A stretch of DNA of 35,511 bases from SAR202 cluster bacterium (GCA_030754315.1 JASMAO010000102.1:1-35511); one strand, 5' to 3'; numbered from the stretch's first letter, positions 1-7,875 are shown. The notes: generated from the letters alone by a model not told the origin. Numbers and translations are program-made.

Positions 1-516
1 GACCCTGCTGATGGAGCAATCAACACAGTATTCACTGGCCTGGATAGCGTTTCTGACATAGTTACCTACGACCCGAGTGTACCAGGCGGTGCTCTGTCGG
101 CTAGTAGAGACGATGCAGGCACGCTGGTAGGTACTCTCGAGACGATTAACTCGAATGCGGGCTACTGGGTGTACACGTCTAAGTTCAAGACACTCGCAGT
201 AACCACTCAGCAGCTTGCGGCTGGTCAGGTGGCAACACTGCCCCCGTCCATTTCGATTGTGAAGGGCTGGAACCTTATATCGGTCGTAGATGTCACGGGC
301 ACGAAGGCCTCCGGCGACACCATAGCGCCTAGCGCTTATCTCGCCAGCATCTTCTCTAGTGTGACGAGGGTATACACCTTCGACACCGTGGCGAACGAGT
401 GGTCCTTAGTCGACCACCCGACGACGAAGATAACCGCCGGAACCGGTGATGACAATATGACGTTCGGAAAAGGTTACTTCATCTACGCGACTGAAGCAGG
501 GACACTGGTACCGTAA
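1..516 (+). CDS. C-terminal part of a surface protein with tandem repeats
   Basis: The reading frame is open from the first base to a TAA at 514-516, so this is the last 171 residues of a longer protein whose start lies outside the window. Two related units are visible. The first ends near residue 60 with S-N-A-G-Y-W-V-Y-T. The second starts with G-W-N-L-I-S near residue 87 and ends with F-G-K-G-Y-F-I-Y-A-T. Each unit has a Y-x-F/Y-D centre and an aromatic end, a pattern I associate with repeats in secreted or cell-surface proteins of Chloroflexota. There is no anchor at the C terminus. A GTG at 169 could be taken as a start, but the repeat continues upstream of it, so I read the gene as partial. 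Exact function is unknown; an extracellular structural or adhesive role is inference. Confidence 0.7.
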   Translation, partial: DPADGAINTVFTGLDSVSDIVTYDPSVPGGALSASRDDAGTLVGTLETINSNAGYWVYTSKFKTLAVTTQQLAAGQVATLPPSISIVKGWNLISVVDVTGTKASGDTIAPSAYLASIFSSVTRVYTFDTVANEWSLVDHPTTKITAGTGDDNMTFGKGYFIYATEAGTLVP

Positions 517-553
517 CGTCGCTGCGACATCGACTCTAGGGGTTTAGTAAATA

Positions 554-593
554 AGACCTCCCTCCTCTGAATGGGGAGGGAGGTCTGTTGTTT
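554..593 (+). terminator. Rho-independent-type terminator after the surface protein gene
   Basis: A perfect 12-bp stem is formed by 554-565 (AGACCTCCCTCC) and 575-586 (GGAGGGAGGTCT) with a 9-nt loop, followed by GTTGTTT. It lies 38 nt after the stop codon of the upstream gene and 13 nt before the start of the next, so it probably insulates the two. Confidence 0.75.
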
Positions 594-605
594 AGGAAGC
601 GTTGT

Positions 606-1835
606 ATGATTAAAAAACTGACTATAGCAGCGATTATTACAGTGGTTGCTCTACTCGGTACGTTTGTCTCCCCAGAAAAATCAGCAAATGCCCAGGTTAT
701 GTATCAGGCATTCATTTACTCTGGAGAGGCCACGGTTGGCGGAAAACCGATACCGAATGGGTTGAAAATCACGGCCCACGTTCTTGACTATTCCTCTGGG
801 CCAGTAACAGTAAAAGATGGCAAGTACAGTGGATTGAGCATTTGGCCTTGTTTATTGGAATCTGAGACTGCGATTGTTAGAGGGAAAGAAACCGTCACAA
901 CACAATGTAGCTCTGATGATCAATACCTGAACCAAACTGTTAGCTTTAGACTAGAAGGAAGCATCGTTCTGGCTGATGAAACGGACAAATTCGTAGCGAA
1001 TGGTGTGCCGTGGCGGAAAAACAAATTTAACCTCACTTTTCCAAATCTGCCTGTCCCGACCCCGACCCCGACCCCTATCCTTCCGACCCCCACCCCGACC
1101 CCTATTTTACCAACACCCACGGCTACTCCTATACCGCCTACGGCTACACCTACTCCAACTGCCACTCCGAGTGTTGCTTCACCGGCAATATACTCCGGTA
1201 CTGTGGTTGTGGCCGGGGCGGTAGTGCCCGAAGAAGCTGAGCTGGTAGCTCGCATTGGTAAATATCAGTCATTGCCGGCTGTCATTCAAGAACAACTTTA
1301 CAAAAATCTTGTCTTGGATCCTGGCGATCCAGCTCTAATAGGTTCGGATGTGGAATTTTACCTTAACGGTGTCAAGTCCAGAACAGTACATACATATCAA
1401 AGTGGGGCATCAGAAAAATCCTTAGATTTAATCTTCATAGGCTTACCAACAGCCACACCAGTGCCGCCGACGGCTACACCAAACCCACCAACAGTCACAC
1501 CAGTGCCGCCGACAGCCACGCCGGTGCCCTCAACAGCTACGCCCGTGCCGCACCCACCGACGGCTACAGCCACGCCAATGCCACCTACACCAACACCACC
1601 AACACCAACGCCAACGCCAACGGCTGTACCAGTGCCTACATCCACACCAGTGGCACCTGAAATAATATCTACCTTGCCAGCTACTGAAGAAACATCCGCC
1701 ACTGGGTGCCTTGCTGGCGGCAACATTAGTTCAACCGCAGCTGCTGCGAATCTTCTCCTACTTGGTGGCCCTCTTGGTTTGGTCGCAGTTTTGAAACGTT
1801 CACATCGAACTAGACGGACGCGACGCGGACAATAA
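606..1835 (+). CDS. Secreted Pro/Thr-rich protein with two repeated domains and a C-terminal anchor
   Basis: The ATG at 606 is chosen because AGGAAG at 594-599 is a good ribosome binding site and translation gives a clear signal peptide (Lys-Lys, then a hydrophobic run, likely cut after A-N-A near residue 28). A further in-frame TTG at 588 is part of the terminator tail. Two related domains follow, at about residues 30-150 and 200-285, each with Y-S-G-x-V/A near the start, a K-Y-x-S/G centre and a hydrophobic end. Each is followed by a (PT)n/(PTAT)n linker. The C terminus has L-P-A-T-E at 357-361, T-G-C at 366-368, a hydrophobic segment at about 377-396 and an Arg-rich tail. This architecture suggests export and anchoring to the envelope. 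I recognise the style from Chloroflexota proteins of unknown function; no enzyme motif is visible. Confidence 0.75.
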   Translation: MIKKLTIAAIITVVALLGTFVSPEKSANAQVMYQAFIYSGEATVGGKPIPNGLKITAHVLDYSSGPVTVKDGKYSGLSIWPCLLESETAIVRGKETVTTQCSSDDQYLNQTVSFRLEGSIVLADETDKFVANGVPWRKNKFNLTFPNLPVPTPTPTPILPTPTPTPILPTPTATPIPPTATPTPTATPSVASPAIYSGTVVVAGAVVPEEAELVARIGKYQSLPAVIQEQLYKNLVLDPGDPALIGSDVEFYLNGVKSRTVHTYQSGASEKSLDLIFIGLPTATPVPPTATPNPPTVTPVPPTATPVPSTATPVPHPPTATATPMPPTPTPPTPTPTPTAVPVPTSTPVAPEIISTLPATEETSATGCLAGGNISSTAAAANLLLLGGPLGLVAVLKRSHRTRRTRRGQ

Positions 1836-1861
1836 GCGTTACAGTATCTAGCATGTGGTGT

Positions 1862-1893
1862 GTATTCTCTCGACCCCAAGGTTATGAGAATAC
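1862..1893 (+). terminator. Possible weak terminator hairpin
   Basis: An 8-bp perfect stem, GTATTCTC (1862-1869) with GAGAATAC (1886-1893), encloses a 16-nt loop 26 nt after the preceding stop codon. The tail (TGTCTCTGTC) is only moderately T-rich, so termination is plausible but not certain. Confidence 0.35.
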
Positions 1894-1954
1894 TGTCTCT
1901 GTCGTCAGAAATCGGGCCTTATTCCAGTAACGCGGCGCCCTGATGGCAATAACC

Positions 1955-1984
1955 TTGACACCTGTTGCATGTGAGTGCTAGATT
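1955..1984 (+). promoter_or_regulatory. hrcA promoter overlapped by a degenerate CIRCE operator
   Basis: A -35 box TTGACA (1955-1960) is separated by 18 nt from a -10-like TAGATT (1979-1984). The same stretch matches the HrcA operator CIRCE (TTAGCACTC-N9-GAGTGCTAA): the right arm GAGTGCTAG (1973-1981) matches 8 of 9 positions, and the left arm TTGACACCT (1955-1963) matches 5 of 9 at exactly the N9 spacing. Binding of HrcA would cover both promoter boxes, so autorepression is likely by inference. It also argues that the gene starts at the ATG at 2028 rather than at a TTG inside this site. Confidence 0.55.
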
Positions 1985-2027
1985 CGGGTTGCCGTCGTAC
2001 GTTCATCATGATTGGGATTGGTGGATC

Positions 2028-3059
2028 ATGTTGGGTTTGACTGAAAGAAAGAGCAAAATACTCAATTTAATTGTCCGTGACTATATCAAGGCGGCCGTGC
2101 CGGTTGCCTCTGAGTCCGTGGCACGCAGTCTAAATCTCAAACTCAGTCCCGCTACTGTTCGCAACGAAGTGGCCGAACTTGAAGAAGAAGGCTATTTGAC
2201 CCGGCCCCATTCCTCAGCGGGCAGCGTTCCCCTTGCAAAAGGATATCGTATTTATGTGGAGTCTGTTGCTTTGGTCCACAGACCTGAATTCCCGAGAGCA
2301 GTTCGTGCCTCGGTACGCGCTCGGTTGGGGAAAACGGAACAAGAACCTGATAGTTGGGCGAGTGCTGCGGCCGCCGTTTTAGCTAGTCTCGTCGGAAATT
2401 TGGCGATAGCCACTTTTCCCAAAGCTCTTGAGTCTCGAGTCAGGCATGTGGAAGTTGTCCCTTTACAAGGTCTGCTCGTTCTACTTATTGTGGTGTTTGG
2501 GCAGACTAGACTTAAGCGCCAACTTATTAGGCTCCATCGACCTATTGAAAGAGAAGTCATACAGACTTCTTCACGACGATTGCAGGCTTTGCTTAATGGA
2601 CGTAGTTGGCGAGAAATTAACAAGATTGATTTTGATTTGTCATCGCTAGAAAATCAGGTTGTTGACACCGCGACGAATATGCTTCGGAATGAGGACAGAA
2701 ATCAATATCAGGGGCATTTTCTAAATGGGCTTGGTAATCTTCTAAATCAGCCTGAATTTGCACATAAGGATACGGTGAGATCCGTAATTTATGGTATCGA
2801 GAATGGAACTCTAGCGCAGGCTGTTTTGGACGAGGTACCTGATGATCATACTGTTAATGTCGTTATAGGCGAAGAAAACAGAGATGGCATGCTTGCACCA
2901 TTAGGAGTGGTGATAGGTCAATACGGTATTCCTGGGGAAGCTGTTGGAGCTCTCGGCGCGGTTGGTCCGGTTCGAATGGAGTACGTGAATGCTGTATCAA
3001 GTGTTAATCTAATGGCTGGTATTTTGAACGAAATGGTTGAGGCAGTTACCGGCACCTAA
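2028..3059 (+). CDS. hrcA: Heat-inducible transcription repressor HrcA
   Basis: HrcA is the repressor of class I heat-shock genes; it binds CIRCE sites and loses activity when misfolded proteins occupy the chaperones. The N terminus has the typical winged helix: L-T-E-R-K near residue 4, then L-S-P-A-T-V-R-N-E-V-A-E-L-E-E-E-G-Y-L and the P-H-S-S-A-G-S-V-P wing. The rest shows the GAF-like HrcA domain, ending with N-x-M-A-G-I-L near the C terminus. At 343 residues it has the usual length. The ATG at 2028 follows a weak GGTGGA site and lies about 40 nt downstream of the predicted transcription start. An upstream TTG at 1965 is in frame but falls inside the promoter/operator. Next come dnaJ, prmA and rsmE on the same strand; grpE and dnaK, often placed between hrcA and dnaJ, are absent here. 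Confidence 0.92.
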   Translation: MLGLTERKSKILNLIVRDYIKAAVPVASESVARSLNLKLSPATVRNEVAELEEEGYLTRPHSSAGSVPLAKGYRIYVESVALVHRPEFPRAVRASVRARLGKTEQEPDSWASAAAAVLASLVGNLAIATFPKALESRVRHVEVVPLQGLLVLLIVVFGQTRLKRQLIRLHRPIEREVIQTSSRRLQALLNGRSWREINKIDFDLSSLENQVVDTATNMLRNEDRNQYQGHFLNGLGNLLNQPEFAHKDTVRSVIYGIENGTLAQAVLDEVPDDHTVNVVIGEENRDGMLAPLGVVIGQYGIPGEAVGALGAVGPVRMEYVNAVSSVNLMAGILNEMVEAVTGT

Positions 3060-3182
3060 TCATTTCCAAATCCCTTTCTGGTAAAATAAACCCCAGTTAA
3101 TCCTCTGTTCCAGTCCCGAGAGTCGCTCACGATATTGGGTGCCTCTTTACAATGTTCTGTTCACTCTTGGGTTGGAAGTGCT

Positions 3183-3211
3183 TGTGTTGCTTATATCAAG
3201 ACCCATATAAT
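3183..3211 (+). promoter_or_regulatory. Candidate dnaJ promoter
   Basis: A consensus -10 TATAAT (3206-3211) lies 17 nt after TTGTGT (3183-3188; 3 of 6 matches to TTGACA). Transcription would begin near 3218, giving a leader of about 19 nt before the dnaJ ATG at 3237. No CIRCE-like element is visible in the 177-nt gap after hrcA. Confidence 0.5.
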
Positions 3212-3236
3212 TGAGGCGATTGTACCTTTTCGCATT

Positions 3237-4403
3237 ATGACTACTAAAAAGCGCGACTACTACGAAATTCTAGGCGTCTCTCGGAATGCCTCTGAGGAGG
3301 ACATAAAGAAGTCCTTCAGGAAGTTGGCGTTCGAATTTCATCCTGATCGCAATAAATCAAAGGATGCTGCCACCAAATTCAAAGAAATCAATGAGGCATA
3401 TCAAATCCTTATTGACTCCCGCAAGCGAGCGGAATATGACCGCTTTGGTTTTGTTAGGTCTGGTACGAATGGCGATGCTAAGGGGTTTGATGGATTCGAT
3501 GTTTTTGGTGGATTCGGTGATGTCTTTGACGCGTTTTTTGGAGGATCAGGTTCTCGTACCCAAACCTCTGCTCAAAGAGGCGCAGACTTGCAGTATTCCA
3601 TGGCGGTGGCATTCGAAGAGGCAGTGTTTGGGGTTGAGAATCAATTTGAAATAGATAGAGTTGAGGTTTGTCGAGATTGTAACGGTAGTAGAACTAAACC
3701 TGGCACATCCCCCGTCAAATGTAAGAACTGCAGCGGTACCGGTGATGTGAGGCGCTCTCACCAAAGCATATTCGGTCAGTTCGTTCAGGTCCATCCCTGC
3801 ACCACGTGCAGTGGGGAAGGATCGATAATCACTGAAAGATGTTTAAATTGTCGAGGATTTGGCACCGAGAAGAGGAGCCGGAAATTGGCTGTGACAGTAC
3901 CTGCGGGTATTGAGGATGGGACTCAAATAAGATTGAGAGGTGAGGGAGAGTCAGGCCGATTCGGTGGATCTCCGGGAGACTTATATGTATCCGTTCGTGT
4001 AAAGAACCATCCTCTGTTTAAAAGAAACGAATATGACATAATCCTCAGCCATACCATTAATATGGTCCAGGCCGCGTTAGGGGCGAATGTGAAGGTATCA
4101 ACACTTGATGGACAATTCGATTTGAATATACCAGAAGGTTCTCAGACCGGAGATGTTCTCAGGCTTAAAGGATACGGTGTTCCCTATCTTAACAACCCTA
4201 ATAACAGGGGCGATCAACTTGTTACGCTTCGCGTTCAAACCCCCCAAGACCTGTCTCCCGAACAGAGACGATTACTTGAGGAGTTATCCTCCACTTTCGG
4301 GGAATCCGAACCGCTGGGGTCTAGTGAAGACAAGGGAACTTTCGGGAAGTTACGAGATGTGTTGGGCGGCAGAGACTCTACCAAGCATGATGGTGCTTCA
4401 TAA
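3237..4403 (+). CDS. dnaJ: Chaperone protein DnaJ
   Basis: DnaJ (Hsp40) delivers substrates to DnaK and stimulates its ATPase. All domains of a type I DnaJ are present in 388 residues: a J domain with H-P-D at 35-37, a Gly/Phe-rich stretch at about 80-105, and a zinc-binding region with four Cys pairs at 145/148, 162/165, 188/191 and 202/205. A C-terminal substrate-binding domain follows, including R-L-R-G-E-G. The first zinc motif ends in Arg instead of the usual Gly (C-R-D-C-N-G-S-R), a small deviation. The ATG at 3237 is chosen because M-T-T-K-K-R-D-Y-Y-E is the conserved beginning; an upstream in-frame start at 3135 would add 34 unrelated residues and precedes the predicted promoter. No strong ribosome binding site is visible (a GAGG lies 20 nt upstream). 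Its partners DnaK and GrpE are not in this window. Confidence 0.95.
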   Translation: MTTKKRDYYEILGVSRNASEEDIKKSFRKLAFEFHPDRNKSKDAATKFKEINEAYQILIDSRKRAEYDRFGFVRSGTNGDAKGFDGFDVFGGFGDVFDAFFGGSGSRTQTSAQRGADLQYSMAVAFEEAVFGVENQFEIDRVEVCRDCNGSRTKPGTSPVKCKNCSGTGDVRRSHQSIFGQFVQVHPCTTCSGEGSIITERCLNCRGFGTEKRSRKLAVTVPAGIEDGTQIRLRGEGESGRFGGSPGDLYVSVRVKNHPLFKRNEYDIILSHTINMVQAALGANVKVSTLDGQFDLNIPEGSQTGDVLRLKGYGVPYLNNPNNRGDQLVTLRVQTPQDLSPEQRRLLEELSSTFGESEPLGSSEDKGTFGKLRDVLGGRDSTKHDGAS

Positions 4404-4480
4404 GGGAAACACATCCGTTCCGGACTGGGTTTTTGCCAAGCAACTTAACTGGACTAGATCATAGTCGAAATGAAACTGTA

Positions 4481-5386
4481 ATGAAATGGATAGAGTTGAG
4501 TGTTACCACGCCCCCTGAATTCGTTGAACCTCTTGCCCAATTGTTTCGTCGCCATGGTCATGGTGGAGTGGCTATTGAGAACGTTGTTTGTTATAACCCT
4601 GACGAGGGTGAGAAGCTTCCCGATGGTGACGTTAAGGTTTTAACGTACGTTCCTAGAAAGGAATTCACTTGTGAACGACGCAATTGGATTGACTTAGGAG
4701 TGCGGTTGGTCGCGCATGTTGCGTCGATCTCGCCTCTAGTTGAAAGAGAGATTGACCAGGTGGACTGGGAGAATGCGTGGAAAGAGCATTTCCAACCTCT
4801 CCGTATTGGTGACAAGGTTGTAATCGTACCTTCATGGTCCGAATACAGCCCGAAAACTGGTGATTTAGTAACCTGTCTCGATCCAGGAATGGCTTTCGGC
4901 ACAGGTCACCATCCTACCACGAAGATGTGTATTGAACTTCTCGAGGAGCATGTTTGCCCCGGATTCGATATCTTGGACATGGGGTGTGGTTCTGGTATTC
5001 TGAGTATTGTTGCTGCCAAGCTAGGAGCGTCACGAGTGATCGGGTTAGAGATAGACGACGTAGCTGCTAACGTGGCCGCTTCCAACGTCAAATCAAACGA
5101 GGTTTGCGCTGTCGAAGTAATTCATGGAACTCTGCCTCATCCGGCTGTTGTCAACCGTACGTTTGACATCACTATAGCCAATATTTCTTCCCGGGAAATA
5201 GTAAAGTTGGCACCTCATCTGATGAGTTCAATGAAGCCTGAAGGTGTACTAATAGCATCTGGGATACTTGAAGAGAACGCAGATAATGTTGTTGAAGCAA
5301 TGTCGGCACGAGGCTCATCAGTAGTTGGGACATTCACTGAGGAAGATTGGGTTACCTTAGTTGTAAAGGGGCCGAGCTCTTCCTGA
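4481..5386 (+). CDS. prmA: Ribosomal protein L11 methyltransferase PrmA
   Basis: PrmA uses S-adenosylmethionine to trimethylate ribosomal protein L11. The 301-residue protein has the N-terminal substrate-recognition domain, the E-x-A-W-K-E-H-F-x-P segment near residues 98-106, the G-T-G-H-H-P-T-T loop at 140-147 and the SAM-binding D-M-G-C-G-S-G at 166-172. The catalytic-domain A-N-I-S motif follows near residue 230. In many bacteria the L11 enzyme is encoded directly after dnaJ and before rsmE, exactly as here. The ATG at 4481 gives the conserved M-K-W-I-E-L start; an in-frame upstream start at 4433 would add 16 residues without support. The ribosome binding site is weak. A 77-nt gap separates it from dnaJ, so co-transcription is likely. 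Confidence 0.93.
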   Translation: MKWIELSVTTPPEFVEPLAQLFRRHGHGGVAIENVVCYNPDEGEKLPDGDVKVLTYVPRKEFTCERRNWIDLGVRLVAHVASISPLVEREIDQVDWENAWKEHFQPLRIGDKVVIVPSWSEYSPKTGDLVTCLDPGMAFGTGHHPTTKMCIELLEEHVCPGFDILDMGCGSGILSIVAAKLGASRVIGLEIDDVAANVAASNVKSNEVCAVEVIHGTLPHPAVVNRTFDITIANISSREIVKLAPHLMSSMKPEGVLIASGILEENADNVVEAMSARGSSVVGTFTEEDWVTLVVKGPSSS

Positions 5387-5454
5387 CCGGGTGAGTGTTT
5401 GATAGTTGGGATTTTATCCAGACTACCCTGTTACGTTAATCAAGACGAGGTATT

Positions 5455-6210
5455 ATGCATCGCTTTTTCCTGCCGAGTGACAGCATTGATGGGAGTGTAG
5501 TCCGGTTTCCAGATTCGACGTCACGTCAACTCTCCAGAGTATTAAGAGTCCAGATTGGTGAGAAGGTCGCTGTATTAGACAATACAGGGTGGGAATATGA
5601 AGTGACCCTTACAAATTTCTTGGATAATCAATCGGCTTTAGGCCATGTAGAAGAAAGCCGGTTATGTCCTGGCGAACCAAACCTCCACATCACCCTTAAT
5701 CAGTGTGTTCTGAAGGGAAGTAGCTTCGATTTGGTGTTACAGAAATGCACCGAGGTCGGAGTATCGTCGTTTGTGCCGGTTTACTCTGAACGAACAATAC
5801 CAAATATGGGCACAAATAGTGCTCAATCACGCAGGGAGTGCAGATGGCGCAGGATACTGACTGAAGCTGCTGAGCAGTCTGGTCGTGGCTTGATTCCGAC
5901 TCTCAATCAGGGTATAGATTTTCGCACAGCATGTAAGAAGGTCAGTGATACCGCGATAATTCCGTGGGAAGAGGAACGCAGCACAGGCCTACAAGGGGTT
6001 TTGCGGGAAATAAAGAGTGTAGAGGATCCATTGTCAAGAATGGAGATTTTCATTGGACCTGAGGGTGGATTCAGCACCTTCGAAATAGACTATGCTCGGT
6101 CCTTGGGTATCATTCCCGTCAGTCTCGGGGCGCGCATTCTTAGGGCGGAGACCGCAGCGATTGCCAGTGTGTCTGGAGTAATGTATGAATTGGGTTTGCT
6201 AGGAGGTTAG
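5455..6210 (+). CDS. rsmE: 16S rRNA (uracil-1498-N3)-methyltransferase RsmE
   Basis: RsmE methylates N3 of U1498 in 16S rRNA of the 30S subunit. The 251-residue length is usual. It has the N-terminal PUA-like domain (M-H-R-F-F-L) and a C-terminal SPOUT knot. The knot carries A-E-Q-S-G-R near 139-144, G-P-E-G-G-F-S-x-x-E at 201-210 and L-G-x-R-I-L-R-A-E-T-A near the end, which form the SAM-binding trefoil knot. GAGG at 5447-5450 supports the ATG at 5455. It is the last gene of the hrcA-dnaJ-prmA-rsmE run and faces gpsA across a 29-nt gap, in which I see no hairpin terminator. Confidence 0.94.
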   Translation: MHRFFLPSDSIDGSVVRFPDSTSRQLSRVLRVQIGEKVAVLDNTGWEYEVTLTNFLDNQSALGHVEESRLCPGEPNLHITLNQCVLKGSSFDLVLQKCTEVGVSSFVPVYSERTIPNMGTNSAQSRRECRWRRILTEAAEQSGRGLIPTLNQGIDFRTACKKVSDTAIIPWEEERSTGLQGVLREIKSVEDPLSRMEIFIGPEGGFSTFEIDYARSLGIIPVSLGARILRAETAAIASVSGVMYELGLLGG

Positions 6211-6239
6211 TAGCTATACTCATCGTTCAAAATTGGGTG

Positions 6240-7238
6240 TTATTCAGGGATAGGTGAGCGTCCGAGTAGTTCAGAGACGGCTTTCTGGACAGGCATGCCG
6301 TCGAATATAACTTTGTAAGTAGCGGACGTGATAGGCATTTCTATTCCCACTTGCCTGCTCAGCCTAACCGCAGCTGCTGTTGTGTCTATCCCCTCGGCAA
6401 TGTTCTTCATACCAGAGCGGATCTCGTCTATGTTCCTACCGGCTGCCAGCTGTTCACCAACGTAATAATTACGACTCAACTTGCTAGAGCAGGTTGCTAT
6501 CAGGTCACCCATCCCTGAGAGACCAGACAAGGTCATAGGATTCGCACCTAACTTGACGGCCAGGCGAGATATTTCTGCGAGCCCACGCGTAATGAAGGCA
6601 GCCTTGGCGTTGTCTCCATAATTTAGACCATCAATAACTCCAGCTCCCAGCGCGATGATGTTTTTCAGAGACCCACCGAACTCGACGCCCACGATGTCCG
6701 CGTTTGTGTAAACGCGAAATACATTTGAAGAAAGCAGGAATTGGGCTATTTCAGCAGCTTTTATGTTTGAGGAGGCAATAACTGTAGTTGAGGGTTTTCC
6801 ATCTATTATCTCGTTGGCTAGATTGGGTCCTGATAACGCGCAGATATTGGATCGTAGGTTCGCAGGTAACTCGTCAGAAAGAATCTGGCTCATTCGTTTG
6901 CCAGAATCGATCTCTATGCCTTTTGTAGCACTTACGATTACTGCAGAACGGCCAATGGATGTTGATATGGCGATTGCGTTTTCTCTAAGTGTCCGGGATG
7001 GAACCGCAATTAGGATTAGATCGGAGTCAGCAAATGCCTGACTGCTTGAAGCAGTTACAAACAGGTTGTCTGGAAATGGGACACCAGGGAGCAAATTTCG
7101 ATTCGACCGCGTAGCGTTAAGTCTGGCAGCCTCACTCTCAGTACGTGTCCACATCGTCGTGTCGTGGCCGTTTCTGGCAGTGAGAATAGCTAGAGTGGTT
7201 CCCCAACTGGTCGGGCCGAGCACTCCGACCTTCGCCAT
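6240..7238 (-). CDS. gpsA: Glycerol-3-phosphate dehydrogenase [NAD(P)+]
   Basis: GpsA reduces dihydroxyacetone phosphate to sn-glycerol 3-phosphate, the backbone of bacterial phospholipids. The 332-residue protein has a Rossmann fold at the N terminus and typical later motifs: S-A-T-K-G-I-E, L-S-G-P-N-x-A-x-E, the catalytic-region N-I-I-A-L-G-A-G and G-L-S-G-M-G-D-L. The nucleotide-binding loop reads G8-P-T-S-W-G13, so the middle Gly of the canonical G-x-G-x-x-G is Thr. I believe related loops occur in other Chloroflexota, so this is probably a lineage variant and not a defect. The ATG at 7238 has a GGAAGGA ribosome binding site; an upstream in-frame start at 7304 would overlap plsY. It follows plsY by 22 nt and the product (G3P) is the PlsY acceptor, so the two act in sequence. 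Confidence 0.93.
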   Translation of the reverse strand: MAKVGVLGPTSWGTTLAILTARNGHDTTMWTRTESEAARLNATRSNRNLLPGVPFPDNLFVTASSSQAFADSDLILIAVPSRTLRENAIAISTSIGRSAVIVSATKGIEIDSGKRMSQILSDELPANLRSNICALSGPNLANEIIDGKPSTTVIASSNIKAAEIAQFLLSSNVFRVYTNADIVGVEFGGSLKNIIALGAGVIDGLNYGDNAKAAFITRGLAEISRLAVKLGANPMTLSGLSGMGDLIATCSSKLSRNYYVGEQLAAGRNIDEIRSGMKNIAEGIDTTAAAVRLSRQVGIEMPITSATYKVIFDGMPVQKAVSELLGRSPIPE

Positions 7239-7260
7239 GGAAGTTCCTTCCGTGTACTGT

Positions 7261-7875
7261 TTAAAGACCTTCGGCTCGATGACCCAATTTACGTTCTTTG
7301 CCACTCATAAGCCGTTGGATGTTTTCTTTATGCCTGACTACAATTATAGTGGCGCCAATGGGCCCGTACCACACATAGGCTAGTGGATGTAAATCCAAGA
7401 GTGAAAGAACAATGAGCGTAATAGCGCCAGAGGTGGCACCAACTATAGAACCTAGGGAAACATATCGGGAAACGGCAATAGTGATCAGGCCCACAAATGA
7501 GGCTACTATGCCTGCAATCGGTGAGAGGACAATAAGGCCAGCCCATCCGGGCGCAGTACCTCGTCCACCCTTGAAATTAGAGTATAGAGGCCAGTTGTGC
7601 CCCATGATGGCTGTTATCGCGGCAACGACATCTATACCCAAGGAATCGGTGAACAATCTTGTCAAAACGACAGCTAATATAGTTTTCCCCATGTCCAAAC
7701 TGAGAACCAACATACCTGCCCATATGCCAACAGTACGGATTACGTTGGTCATCCCTGTCATGCCACTGCCATGTTCGCGAACATCGATGTCGCCGAAGAT
7801 CCTTCCGGCAATTAACCCGAATGGCACTGAACCCAGTAGGTATCCCACCACCGCGAATACGAGGAAATCCGTCAC
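7261..7875 (-). CDS. plsY: Acyl-phosphate:glycerol-3-phosphate acyltransferase PlsY
   Basis: PlsY is an integral membrane enzyme that acylates glycerol 3-phosphate from acyl-phosphate, giving lysophosphatidic acid. The 204-residue protein shows about five hydrophobic segments. The family motifs are G-Y-L-L-G-S-V-P-F-G near the N terminus, H-G-S-G-M-T-G-M-T-N (usually HGSGNxGATN) at about 36-45 and K-G-G-R-G-T-A in the middle. It starts at a GTG at 7875 whose bases overlap the TGA stop of der (GTGA, 4 bp), a sign of translational coupling. AGAGGTGA upstream is a good ribosome binding site. Together with gpsA it makes the first two steps of phospholipid synthesis. Confidence 0.92.
   Translation of the reverse strand: MTDFLVFAVVGYLLGSVPFGLIAGRIFGDIDVREHGSGMTGMTNVIRTVGIWAGMLVLSLDMGKTILAVVLTRLFTDSLGIDVVAAITAIMGHNWPLYSNFKGGRGTAPGWAGLIVLSPIAGIVASFVGLITIAVSRYVSLGSIVGATSGAITLIVLSLLDLHPLAYVWYGPIGATIIVVRHKENIQRLMSGKERKLGHRAEGL

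Noticed and set aside
1040..1660. Repetitive ccgacc/ccaaca DNA as a possible repeat array
   Set aside because: The periodicity is three or six bases and in frame with Pro-Thr codons; it is a protein linker and not a CRISPR or a minisatellite with independent function.
920..1879. Antisense Gly/Val-rich open frames
   Set aside because: They are the complement of the Pro/Thr repeat linkers and show only low-complexity residues, no start site and no domain.
1878..1956. AAGGTTAT ... ATAACCTT inverted repeat before hrcA
   Set aside because: The arms are only 8 bp and 63 nt apart; this is easily a chance match and does not fit a hairpin or operator.
3135..3236. Upstream extension of DnaJ by 34 residues
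   Set aside because: It precedes the predicted promoter, has no similarity to DnaJ and the conserved protein begins at the ATG at 3237.
3060..3236. Remnant of grpE or dnaK between hrcA and dnaJ
   Set aside because: No reading frame in the gap shows any motif of either protein; it holds only a promoter-like sequence.
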